From NCBI RefSeq assembly GCF_000179595.2, contig NZ_JH556659.1, forward strand, positions 161,456 to 225,455: a stretch of DNA of 64,000 bases, in the 5' to 3' direction. This document shows, piece after piece, positions 46,345 to 54,298 of the stretch. The notes under the pieces were generated by a model that made no database searches, was not told where the DNA came from, and was given only the letters and a program-made list of their open reading frames with translations. How positions within the stretch are numbered: the stretch's first letter is position 1; each line of letters opens with the position of its first letter. The position numbers and the translations under genes are program-made. The DNA comes from Acetivibrio cellulolyticus CD2. GTDB taxonomy: Bacteria; Bacillota; Clostridia; Acetivibrionales; Acetivibrionaceae.

Positions 46345-47010
46345 ATGGGAATGATTAAGGTACTGGTGGTTGATGATGTTGCTATTCTTAGAAACAGCAT
46401 AAAAATTATGCTACAGGTAAGTAGTGAAATTGAAGTTGTCGGAACGGCATCAAATGGAAGGGAAGCCTTTGAAAAGTGCTCAGAGCTCATCCCGGATATT
46501 GTGCTTATGGATCTTAGAATGCCTGGTGTTGATGGAGTTGAAGGTACAGAGCTTATCAAGGAAAAGTATCCTCAGATAAAAGTTATGATATTGACTACAT
46601 TTAAGGAAGAAGAGGATATTCAAGCAGCTATCGGAAGCGGAGCAGACGGCTACATACTTAAAGATATAGAACCTGACGAGCTCATAGCAGCCATTAAAAA
46701 TGCCTATAAAGGTTTTTACACAGTACATAAGGATGTTTTTGATTCCATAACAAGAAAAAGTAAAAAATCCGAACCAGAAACCCAATCAGTTCAATCATTG
46801 TTTGATAATAACGGCAAACCGCTTTTATCAGTGCAGGATGTTGAAATTATAAGACATCTGGTTAATGGTAAGAGCTATAAGGATATTTCAAAAATAATGT
46901 TTATATCAGAAGGTCACATAAGAAATCAGATATCAAAAATATTGAGAAAACTGGATCTTACGGATCGAATGCAACTTTCGCTTTTTGCTATAAAGAATAA
47001 AATTCTGTAA
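46345..47010 (+). CDS. NarL/LuxR-family response regulator
   Basis: 221 residues. Receiver domain (1-120) with the acidic pair D10-D11, the phosphoacceptor D56 in LMDLRMP, T84/T85 and K106. The C-terminal LuxR-type HTH (about 158-221) has the recognition helix region S-E-G-H-I-R-N-Q-I-S-K-I-L-R-K-L-D. It should be phosphorylated by the HisKA_3-type kinase encoded next. Such regulators (LiaR, DesR, ComA relatives) usually act on membrane or envelope-stress genes. It is separated by about 180 bases from the first kinase gene. Confidence 0.93.
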   Translation: MGMIKVLVVDDVAILRNSIKIMLQVSSEIEVVGTASNGREAFEKCSELIPDIVLMDLRMPGVDGVEGTELIKEKYPQIKVMILTTFKEEEDIQAAIGSGADGYILKDIEPDELIAAIKNAYKGFYTVHKDVFDSITRKSKKSEPETQSVQSLFDNNGKPLLSVQDVEIIRHLVNGKSYKDISKIMFISEGHIRNQISKILRKLDLTDRMQLSLFAIKNKIL

Positions 47011-47192
47011 ATGTTACAAAATGCATAAAAAGTCATTACGTTTGTCACTTGAAATATAATAATAAACGGCGTATAAATATATTAAATACAAATCTATAGT
47101 ATTGCCTAACCTTACTTAAGCATGTTGCGATAATTTGAAAATTGAAAAGTAAAGTTAGTATTTTTAGAAAAAATAGCAAGGATAGATTAAAT

Positions 47193-48956
47193 ATGCCAAA
47201 TTTGATTATAAACTATATAATAATGGTAATAACATTTGTCTATGCTTCTGCATTGTTTTGCGACATATATTTTAAATCAAAAAGTATTAAGACCAAATTG
47301 AATTTACTGTTTTTACCTTTATCAATAATAATAGCATCTACAGGATTTTTACTTGAGCTTTCAAGCGAAGGCAAATTTATATATACTCTTTTTCCCTGTA
47401 TGTTTACTTATAGTGGACTTTGTTTTATAGGGTATTCGTGGTTTATATTTGCCTCTTTTATTTCATTAAAAAATAGAAAAAAGGCATGTATACTTAATAT
47501 TATTGCCTTAATTCCTACAATTTTTGTTATTCTTATAATAACCAATCCACCACAAAATTTGGAATGTATTCGCCCAGGTCATTCCGTTGATATGTATTAC
47601 AATGCCGGGTACTATTTTATACTGTATCTGGAAGCCGTATATGTATTTTTATCCAATATTATCCTGTTAATCAGTTTTTTTAGGAATCCCGGATTTACTT
47701 TCAGGCAAAAGACTTTTTTGGTGGTTGTTTTAGCTTTTATACCAGTTTCTTTTTATGTCAGGATTCAATATTTGAAACACTTTGAACTTGTACCCCTTTG
47801 TCTGCTTGCAGGCTATCACATAATAATATATTCAGTTTCAGTAAACTACAAACTCTTTGATATAGTTCCAAGGTCAATCGCATCTATTGTTCAGAATATG
47901 GAGCAGTCAATACTGATAACAAATAAAAATAATAATATTGTAGACTTTAACTCGTCATTTGTGAATTCCTTTGGAAGTGTGGCAATGGTTAAAGAATCTG
48001 ATTATTTAGAGGTATTTATCGAAAATTTAAGACAATTAATGGTATTAGATATGGAAAGTCAGAATATATTGGATTCAATGCTGAATGATATAGATAAAAA
48101 CGTATCCGGTAATATTCATGTGAATGCTCCTGTGGATAAATGGTATTTTGTATTGATACAAAATGTAGCAAACAGGAAGGGGAAAAAAATCGGAAAGCTA
48201 ATTTCCTTTAATGATATTACTGCAATTCACAATTTAAATCAAAATCTGAAGCAAAAAAATTGTGAGCTGGAAAAAATTAATCTGGAATTAAAAAATACCA
48301 ATGAAAAAATCCTTAGACATACACTAATGTCTGAAGAGCTTGCCATAACAAGAGAAAGAAACAGTATATTAAGCGATCTGCATGATAATATAGGTCAGGC
48401 TTATACAAGTAATCTTGCACTTGCAAGATGTGTTGAGACTTTTTTATTAACAAACCGAAAAGATGATGCTTTAGGCTATCTAGAAGAAATGGCTTCCACT
48501 ACAAACGAATTGCTATTTAATATAACCTCTTCAGTTAATGATAAGAATGCAATTTTACAGCAGTCTCTTAAAGATATGTTGAGAAAGCTATTTAAATCCT
48601 ATCGCAAGTCAGGTATAGCAATTGAATTAAAACTTAATACAGATGTAGAGATTTTAGAGTATACTATTCGTCATAATATTTATAGGATATGCCAGGAATC
48701 CATTAATAACTCATTAAAGCATGGTATGGCTAAAAACATATATGTTTCAATAGGAGAGAAAAACAATAAAATAGTCCTTGAAATTGCTGATGACGGAGTT
48801 GGTTGTGATTTAGTTTATAAAGGGATTGGATTAAAAGGAATAGAGTACAGAATATCTGAAATTGGCGGTGAAGTATTTTTTACATCTGATAAATCCGGAC
48901 AGAAAGGTTTTATTGTACGAGCGGAAATACCTATAAGGAGGGTGTCAAAGTCATGA
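47193..48956 (+). CDS. 7TM-PAS sensor histidine kinase (HisKA_3)
   Basis: About 587 residues. ATG 47193 is preferred (AAGGA 10 bases upstream); an in-frame TTG at 47142 has no ribosome site. Seven hydrophobic segments (about 5-225) are followed by a PAS-like region (NMEQSILITNKNNNIVDFNS), a coiled coil, and the dimerisation helix with the phosphoacceptor in S-D-L-H-D-N-I-G-Q (His397). The HATPase domain has the N box (ESINNSLKHG), G1 (DDGVG) and G2 (GIGLKGI). It is the active kinase of this operon, feeding the LuxR-type regulator. The stop overlaps the next kinase gene by 4 bases (ATGA), so translation is coupled. Signal unknown. Confidence 0.92.
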   Translation: MPNLIINYIIMVITFVYASALFCDIYFKSKSIKTKLNLLFLPLSIIIASTGFLLELSSEGKFIYTLFPCMFTYSGLCFIGYSWFIFASFISLKNRKKACILNIIALIPTIFVILIITNPPQNLECIRPGHSVDMYYNAGYYFILYLEAVYVFLSNIILLISFFRNPGFTFRQKTFLVVVLAFIPVSFYVRIQYLKHFELVPLCLLAGYHIIIYSVSVNYKLFDIVPRSIASIVQNMEQSILITNKNNNIVDFNSSFVNSFGSVAMVKESDYLEVFIENLRQLMVLDMESQNILDSMLNDIDKNVSGNIHVNAPVDKWYFVLIQNVANRKGKKIGKLISFNDITAIHNLNQNLKQKNCELEKINLELKNTNEKILRHTLMSEELAITRERNSILSDLHDNIGQAYTSNLALARCVETFLLTNRKDDALGYLEEMASTTNELLFNITSSVNDKNAILQQSLKDMLRKLFKSYRKSGIAIELKLNTDVEILEYTIRHNIYRICQESINNSLKHGMAKNIYVSIGEKNNKIVLEIADDGVGCDLVYKGIGLKGIEYRISEIGGEVFFTSDKSGQKGFIVRAEIPIRRVSKS

Positions 48957-50797
48957 AGCTTGTAGAATATTTTAAAATTTCAGACTTTTTCTTCAATGAT
49001 CAGTGGCACTTTAAAACTCCTGTAAGCCTTTGGAATGCTGAGCAAATTTCGTCACTATCACAGGTCATAACTATTTTTATAGGCTTTTTTTTGATATTCT
49101 TTGTTTATCATAATGCCAAAAGGGACAATGTCCTAAAAAGTTACATATTCATGAATTTATCTATGATTACTTGGACAATAGGACTTGCTTTTGAAAATAT
49201 TACTACTTCAAGAACTTATTTGACCCGATTTGGACCTTTATGGTTTTCATATTTGGGAATCTGTGCAATGGGACCCGGATGGCTTATATTCTGTTTGTTT
49301 CTGACTGAAAATAAATGGGCTTGTAAACGCAAGAATATTTTCCTGCTTTTTATTCCTCATGGGATTTTTTATGTTTTACTACTAACCAACTATTTTCATC
49401 AATTTATGTATATTGTACCTCTTAATGGTCCCAGAAGCTTTGGACCGGCATATTATGCATTGTTTTTTACAGTGGTAGTGTATTTTGTTGCGGGATTAAT
49501 ACTTCTTGCCAAAAAACAATATGAAGAGAAACAAAGGATAAGACATAAAATATTTTTTATGGTTATACTAGTTGCAATAATAATAGTGAATCTTATTTTA
49601 CAACTCTTGTTCAACTGGAATATTGAGATAAAACCTCTGCTATTTGTACTTTTTTCATCGGTTTTCTTTTTCTATGGTTCATTGCGCTACAACTTTTTTA
49701 GCATAGTTCCTGTGTCATTTTCCTCATTAATAAACTCAATGGATGATGGTGTTTTGATATTGGACGCAGATTCCAACATAGTTAGTTTTAATAATTCACT
49801 CACCAGGCTAATATCAGAAAAAGATGTTCTAAGGAAAGATACATCAGCCCTCGGGCTTATAGATCATCTTAAGGAGATATCCCAGAAAACATCTGAAAGT
49901 CAACTTTTACTTGATTCCATAATGCTTTCTGAATCTAGGTCTGACAACTCAATATTAAATATCAAGCAAGGAATAACGAAATTTTTTAAAGTTGATATAC
50001 AGAGTATTTCTAATAGAAAAGGACAATTATTATCAAAGATTGTAGTGTTTACAGACGTAACAGAATTCAATAATCTGAATATGGAACTGGAAAACAAAAA
50101 TAACGAAATATTATCCTTGAACCAACAGCTTATGGACGCTAATGAAGAACTACTAAGGCAATCGCTTATATCGGAGGAGATTGCAATAACCAACGAACGC
50201 AACAGGATATTGAAAGAGTTGTATACTTCGATTGAAGATACTTTTAAAGACATTCTTAATATAACGGAAATATGCAGACAATCAATCCTTAACAATGATG
50301 GCAATGTTGAAGTGAATTTAAAAAGAATGATTCAAACAACAAAGGATGGGTTAAGTGAAATAAGGAGTTCAATATATTACCAGAAGAACAAGTTGATCGA
50401 AAACGATATCTTTATTAAAACCCTTGAAAAGCTATTAGCAGGAAAAAGCAACATGAATATACAGATATTTTTTGAGGGAGCTAAAAGAGGTATACCCTAT
50501 CACATCCGATACGCAATTTATATTACATGCCGTGAAACACTTGAAAACTCATGTGCCAAACGCCAGGCAAATACTGTATATATAATTCTGCAAACAGACG
50601 AAGCAAGCTTTAATATGATAATAACAGATGATGGAAAAGGATATGACAATTTAGAATCAGATAAAGGATTAAAGTTAATTGAGAATTTGTGCCACGAGTT
50701 GGGGGGAACAATAAGTTATGGATCGCTAGATGAAAATCAAGGCTTTTCACTTCATATGGAATTACCTTTTGGTTCTATAAACCTTCAAGAAATGTAA
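48953..50797 (+). CDS. Paralogous 7TM-PAS histidine kinase lacking the phosphoacceptor His (pseudokinase)
   Basis: 614 residues and the same architecture as the kinase just upstream: 7TM region (about 35-245), PAS-like region (SMDDGVLILDADSNIVSFNN), coiled coil, HisKA_3-like helix and HATPase. The segment S-E-E-I-A-I-T-N-E-R-N-R-I-L-K-E-L-Y lines up with S-E-E-L-A-I-T-R-E-R-N-S-I-L-S-D-L-H of the first kinase, so the phosphoacceptor His is Tyr424 (codon TAT at 50222-50224). The ATP-lid parts are kept: N box (ETLENSCAKR), DDGKG and KGLKLIEN. It probably forms heterodimers with the first kinase and modulates it. It overlaps the upstream gene by ATGA. Confidence 0.88.
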   Translation: MKLVEYFKISDFFFNDQWHFKTPVSLWNAEQISSLSQVITIFIGFFLIFFVYHNAKRDNVLKSYIFMNLSMITWTIGLAFENITTSRTYLTRFGPLWFSYLGICAMGPGWLIFCLFLTENKWACKRKNIFLLFIPHGIFYVLLLTNYFHQFMYIVPLNGPRSFGPAYYALFFTVVVYFVAGLILLAKKQYEEKQRIRHKIFFMVILVAIIIVNLILQLLFNWNIEIKPLLFVLFSSVFFFYGSLRYNFFSIVPVSFSSLINSMDDGVLILDADSNIVSFNNSLTRLISEKDVLRKDTSALGLIDHLKEISQKTSESQLLLDSIMLSESRSDNSILNIKQGITKFFKVDIQSISNRKGQLLSKIVVFTDVTEFNNLNMELENKNNEILSLNQQLMDANEELLRQSLISEEIAITNERNRILKELYTSIEDTFKDILNITEICRQSILNNDGNVEVNLKRMIQTTKDGLSEIRSSIYYQKNKLIENDIFIKTLEKLLAGKSNMNIQIFFEGAKRGIPYHIRYAIYITCRETLENSCAKRQANTVYIILQTDEASFNMIITDDGKGYDNLESDKGLKLIENLCHELGGTISYGSLDENQGFSLHMELPFGSINLQEM

Positions 50798-50849
50798 AAA
50801 CAACATAGGAATTTACAAGCAGTAGTTGGATTTCATCTGACTCCTGTTT

Positions 50850-50890
50850 TTATTAAACCTCTTTCACTTCATTTGAAAGAGGTTTAATAA
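50850..50890 (-). terminator. 17-bp hairpin after the S16/crystallin gene
   Basis: TTATTAAACCTCTTTCA (50850-50866) pairs perfectly with 50874-50890 around a 7-base loop, 5 bases after the stop. A related hairpin stands after the anti-sigma-like gene (52622-52648). Confidence 0.75.
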
Positions 50891-50895
50891 ATGCA

Positions 50896-52566
50896 TCACT
50901 CAGGTTCGATAACACCAACTTCTATGGAGGATACGACATCATTTGCTCCTATATTGACAAAATTTGTGACGTTATTATCAAAGTAATCCAACCTCCATGA
51001 TCTACCAGTGAAGTTGTCATTTTCATACATAATTATATACCACTCTTCTGGTATACTTACAGAAGAAGTCCAATTGTCAATAAAGCCTCTGCTTTCAAGA
51101 TCTTTAAGTGTATATTTGCCGACATCAAAGCCCATAGAACACGAACCTGCGTAATCCTTATCCTGATAAAAAGCAACTCCATACCTTACACGAACTGAAG
51201 ATACTTCATTATCTGCATTTGTCATTGTGTTAAACTTTCTACTAGACCTGCCGTTTGAGTACAATAACCATTGGTTGTAATTTAAAATATTACTTTTTAG
51301 CATATTGTCATCGAATAATTGAACAGTATATCCCCATGAAATATATGCAGAAGACGCCCAATTGTCGACAAATCCTATATTATTGTCAATAAGGTCTCTA
51401 AGAGTATAATCCCCTTCTGGTAAACTCTGTGTACAATTTCCTTTGCAATCTTCATTTTCGTAAAGAACCACTCCCGTATATTCAACTTTTTTGTCAACGG
51501 ATGTTACAGAAGATGCACGGATACTTGTACTGGTTGCAAAAACCGGTAGAGTTGGTGTGGGAAGATAGTCAGGTGATGAGGGTGTATTTATAACATGCGC
51601 TGTTTGCTTAATAGTTTTTATAGGTACAGTGGTTGGAATAATTATAGGTATGCTTGGAGTAATTGCAGATGTGTTTGGTGTAAGTATAGATGTTGGAGTT
51701 GTTATATTTATTAAAGTAGGAGTGTTTATGTTTTTGAGAGTGTTTGATGCAACAGTTTTTGATTGAACATTATCTATTTCTAGGGATGATGAATTTGGTA
51801 AAATCACAGCAGCGGGATATTCGGGAATCGGCTCGGCAACCGCTTCCTTTGCGTTGTTTTGGAATACCCCCAAATAAGAAAGTACCAAACCTGTTACTAT
51901 GGGTAAAAGGACTGTGATATGCAATAATATTTTCCCAAGTGGTGAGTTGACTTTTGAAAGAAAGTTCTTTACCCCATTTTTCACCATGCCAGTTTGATCT
52001 TTCAGTATACCTAAATGATTGAGTACTTCTTCTAAAGACTTTACAGGTATTAAAGCTATTCTCTTAAGCAATTCGCAAAATTCCGGGTTGTTTTTAGTTA
52101 TATCTTCAATTTCTTTTAAATTTTCTTCTGGAATGTAAACCACATTCGCCTTATTTTCAATAGCTGCCAATATTTTTTTCTTTATATCATTAACCGCTCT
52201 GATGTTTAGTCTATCATCAATAACACCTGTTGCAGCAATTCTTGAAGATAATGATTTTTTATTTGGCATATATCCTCTGGTTATGAGAAAATCCGTAAAA
52301 GCAATAGCAAAAGCGAGATCGGCACTATTTCCTATCACTGTATTGGAAAAACCATATATACAAATCGCAATATCATCCTGAAATTCTATTGAGCTTTTTT
52401 CTAATAAAATACATGTGTTTTGAATACTTCGTACAGCAGATTCTTTTAATGCTCTTGATGAAATAGAAGTCCTTATAATAAGACCTTTTTCACTTTCCTT
52501 TTTTGGAAAGGTATCTATTAATATTTTTTCTGCTGTTCCGTCGCTAAATAACGCCAAAATATCCAT
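50896..52566 (-). CDS. Membrane protein with cytoplasmic Lon-type (S16) domain and extracellular beta/gamma-crystallin domains
   Basis: 556 residues from ATG 52566, 9 bases after a G7 ribosome site. Residues 1-185 resemble the Lon protease domain without its AAA+ part: the nucleophile Ser81 in I-G-N-S-A-D-L-A-F-A, the conserved A-A-T-G-V-I-D-D strand and Lys129 in N-D-I-K-K-K-I-L-A-A give a complete Ser-Lys dyad. One membrane segment (about 212-234) follows, then a Thr/Pro/Ile-rich spacer (235-355) and two beta/gamma-crystallin domains (about 363-556). These have four Ca-binding motifs of the (D/N)(D/N)xxSS type: DNWASS (401), DNEVSS (452), DNWTSS (497) and NDVVSS (542). The predicted topology is protease inside and Ca-binding domains outside. 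It is last in a three-gene operon. I know of no described function for this arrangement. Confidence 0.85.
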   Translation of the reverse strand: MDILALFSDGTAEKILIDTFPKKESEKGLIIRTSISSRALKESAVRSIQNTCILLEKSSIEFQDDIAICIYGFSNTVIGNSADLAFAIAFTDFLITRGYMPNKKSLSSRIAATGVIDDRLNIRAVNDIKKKILAAIENKANVVYIPEENLKEIEDITKNNPEFCELLKRIALIPVKSLEEVLNHLGILKDQTGMVKNGVKNFLSKVNSPLGKILLHITVLLPIVTGLVLSYLGVFQNNAKEAVAEPIPEYPAAVILPNSSSLEIDNVQSKTVASNTLKNINTPTLINITTPTSILTPNTSAITPSIPIIIPTTVPIKTIKQTAHVINTPSSPDYLPTPTLPVFATSTSIRASSVTSVDKKVEYTGVVLYENEDCKGNCTQSLPEGDYTLRDLIDNNIGFVDNWASSAYISWGYTVQLFDDNMLKSNILNYNQWLLYSNGRSSRKFNTMTNADNEVSSVRVRYGVAFYQDKDYAGSCSMGFDVGKYTLKDLESRGFIDNWTSSVSIPEEWYIIMYENDNFTGRSWRLDYFDNNVTNFVNIGANDVVSSIEVGVIEPE

Positions 52567-52582
52567 ATTAGTAATCCCCCCC

Positions 52583-52648
52583 AAAAAAAATAACTCCGGG
52601 ACATAGAGTTCCTCTGTTTTTGCCTCTTTCACTTCGTTCGAAAGAGGC
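52583..52648 (-). promoter_or_regulatory. Hairpin pair and attenuator-like site between anti-sigma-like and S16 genes
   Basis: Two elements lie in the 91-base gap. First is a hairpin GCCTCTTTC/GAAAGAGGC (52622-52648), related to that at 50850. Then comes AACTC...GAGTT (52592-52610) followed by eight U on the minus strand (52583-52590). The second looks like a weak intrinsic terminator, just before the G7 ribosome site. Downstream expression may be set lower than upstream. Confidence 0.55.
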
Positions 52649-52657
52649 TTAATAAAA

Positions 52658-53152
52658 TCATTTTTCAACAGATATAATAATCTTATGAAGATCAATTGAA
52701 CTGCTCACCACTTTATAAGCCATATGGTTCTCGTCAATTTCAAGGAGCTCATTCAACTCATAAGTACTGACTCTTAAATAACCTGAAATCAAATGATCCT
52801 GAACCTCAATCTCGAGCAGGGATAGCTCAGGATTTTTTTCAAGTGGTCTTAATGTAACAATATATTTTCCGTTGTTTGTTATGTATTCTTGTAAATTGTG
52901 AGAATATTTCTCACCAGCAGCTTTTGCCTCAATTAAATCCCCATATTTTTTCCATGCCAAACCGAGAATAGGTCTTGATTTGGCGATTCTTGTTCTTGCA
53001 ACATTAAGGCTGATTTCTCTGCTTTTTTGTGAGCAATGGTCACAAACTAAAGCATGCTCTTCAATTTCTTGCCTTTTTTTATCCTCAAGGGTGTTGGAGA
53101 AATACTCAATAAAGATTTCTTCGTCAGGACAATTCGTAGGCATATGATCCAA
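52658..53152 (-). CDS. Zinc-finger anti-sigma-like protein
   Basis: About 164 residues. TTG 53152 is chosen because AGAAGG lies 8-9 bases upstream; a GTG at 53161 and an ATG at 53143 are alternatives. The N-terminal 45 residues form a zinc-binding ZAS/HC2-type domain: C-P-D-E-E, then a helix and H-A-L-V-C-D-H-C. In anti-sigma factors this domain grips the sigma factor. The rest has no membrane segment and ends in a predicted beta-rich domain (LRPLEKNPELSLLEIEVQD). It is 29 bases after the 291-residue gene and precedes the S16 gene. It may be a cytoplasmic anti-sigma or adaptor. No sigma factor is next to it, so the partner is unknown. Confidence 0.65.
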   Translation of the reverse strand: MDHMPTNCPDEEIFIEYFSNTLEDKKRQEIEEHALVCDHCSQKSREISLNVARTRIAKSRPILGLAWKKYGDLIEAKAAGEKYSHNLQEYITNNGKYIVTLRPLEKNPELSLLEIEVQDHLISGYLRVSTYELNELLEIDENHMAYKVVSSSIDLHKIIISVEK

Positions 53153-53181
53153 TACAAACACCTTCTTTACAATGAGATAAT

Positions 53182-54057
53182 TTATTTACTTACCATCAAT
53201 TCTACGTTTTCATTTATAATTCTTTCCCGAATTTTAGTGCACCAACGGTCTATTAAATTTACTCTTTTTACAATAGTATTTTTTATAAACTCACTCTTTT
53301 CAATTTTATCCATACTTAAGAATTTTGTAATATCTATTGGTGTAAAATACTTGTTCAGTTTTGATAGTTCCTTATTTGAACTGTTCAAGCTCTCTTCCAA
53401 AGGATAAAAGTAGAAAAGAACAGCCATTTGGGGAAGTCCCGCTTGTTTGGAATACTCGTTAATAAATTTTATAAAAATATTATTTAGTGTCATTTTTCGT
53501 AGTTTAGTTAAAATAAGTTTTGAATTCCAACCTTCAATAAATGATTTGTAACAAAATACTAGCTTTTCATAAGGATTACCGTTTATTGTATTTAGGAATA
53601 GGAAGTCATATAATATTATTTCTCTGTTTAGGGTCATAACATCATATAACAGGTATTCATCCTCCATATTTTTGAGGAATACATATTCCGACTTATAGCA
53701 CTCAAAAACCATTCTTTGATAATAAAGTTCGTACTGGTCAACTATTTTGCAGAACAAGTCAACATATTTTATCTTATAATAATCTGTATTTTCAGATTTC
53801 ATGGTAGTTCCATATAAGTTTGTGTTTTTTTGCATCTGTTTTTTACGTTTGTATTTATTATAATAGTATTCCAGCATATATAAATCTGTCCTGAAATATA
53901 ACCATGTCAAAAGCTCCTTGTCGGACAAGCTTGAATTACTTAGATCGAGGTTTTCAAATGCTGCTGCAAGTTTGATAAAATCATTCTCACAGAGCGAATT
54001 CAATTTTATATATCCAAGCATTCTATTCCTATACATTGGAAAATCATTAATTGTCAT
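53182..54057 (-). CDS. Unknown 291-residue protein, first gene of the S16 operon
   Basis: About 291 residues from ATG 54057, which follows AAAGGAGATATACATA, an ideal ribosome site. The protein is rich in Tyr, Lys, Leu and Phe, mostly helical, with no signal peptide or membrane segment. I recognise no family; in particular it shows no sigma-70 region 2/4 pattern despite the anti-sigma-like neighbour. The C-terminal 90 residues (around KYFTPIDITKFLSMDKIEKS) could be a helical binding domain. It starts the operon and is divergent from the 1891-residue CBM3 protein gene, 241 bases away. It could be an activator or a sigma-like protein, or the target of the S16 domain; none is shown. Confidence 0.6.
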   Translation of the reverse strand: MTINDFPMYRNRMLGYIKLNSLCENDFIKLAAAFENLDLSNSSLSDKELLTWLYFRTDLYMLEYYYNKYKRKKQMQKNTNLYGTTMKSENTDYYKIKYVDLFCKIVDQYELYYQRMVFECYKSEYVFLKNMEDEYLLYDVMTLNREIILYDFLFLNTINGNPYEKLVFCYKSFIEGWNSKLILTKLRKMTLNNIFIKFINEYSKQAGLPQMAVLFYFYPLEESLNSSNKELSKLNKYFTPIDITKFLSMDKIEKSEFIKNTIVKRVNLIDRWCTKIRERIINENVELMVSK

Positions 54058-54298
54058 TATGTATATCTCCTTTAAAATCAAAGAAATTCAACATAATTAT
54101 ATAATACATACATAAAAAACCCAAATACATTTTTGTCAAATTTCATATTAACATATAAATATTTTTTTCTGACGGTTTTTAATTAATTATAAATAATTTT
54201 TATTAATCAGAATTCAAATCAAAGTTTGATATATTGTTCATGACATTAATATTGTGCAGACATTTCACAAAATTTATATTTTATGTGGGGGGAATATT

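Noticed and set aside
52567-52695. Longer start for the S16/crystallin protein
   Set aside because: The extension would translate the hairpin and attenuator and overlap the upstream gene; ATG 52566 has a clear ribosome site.
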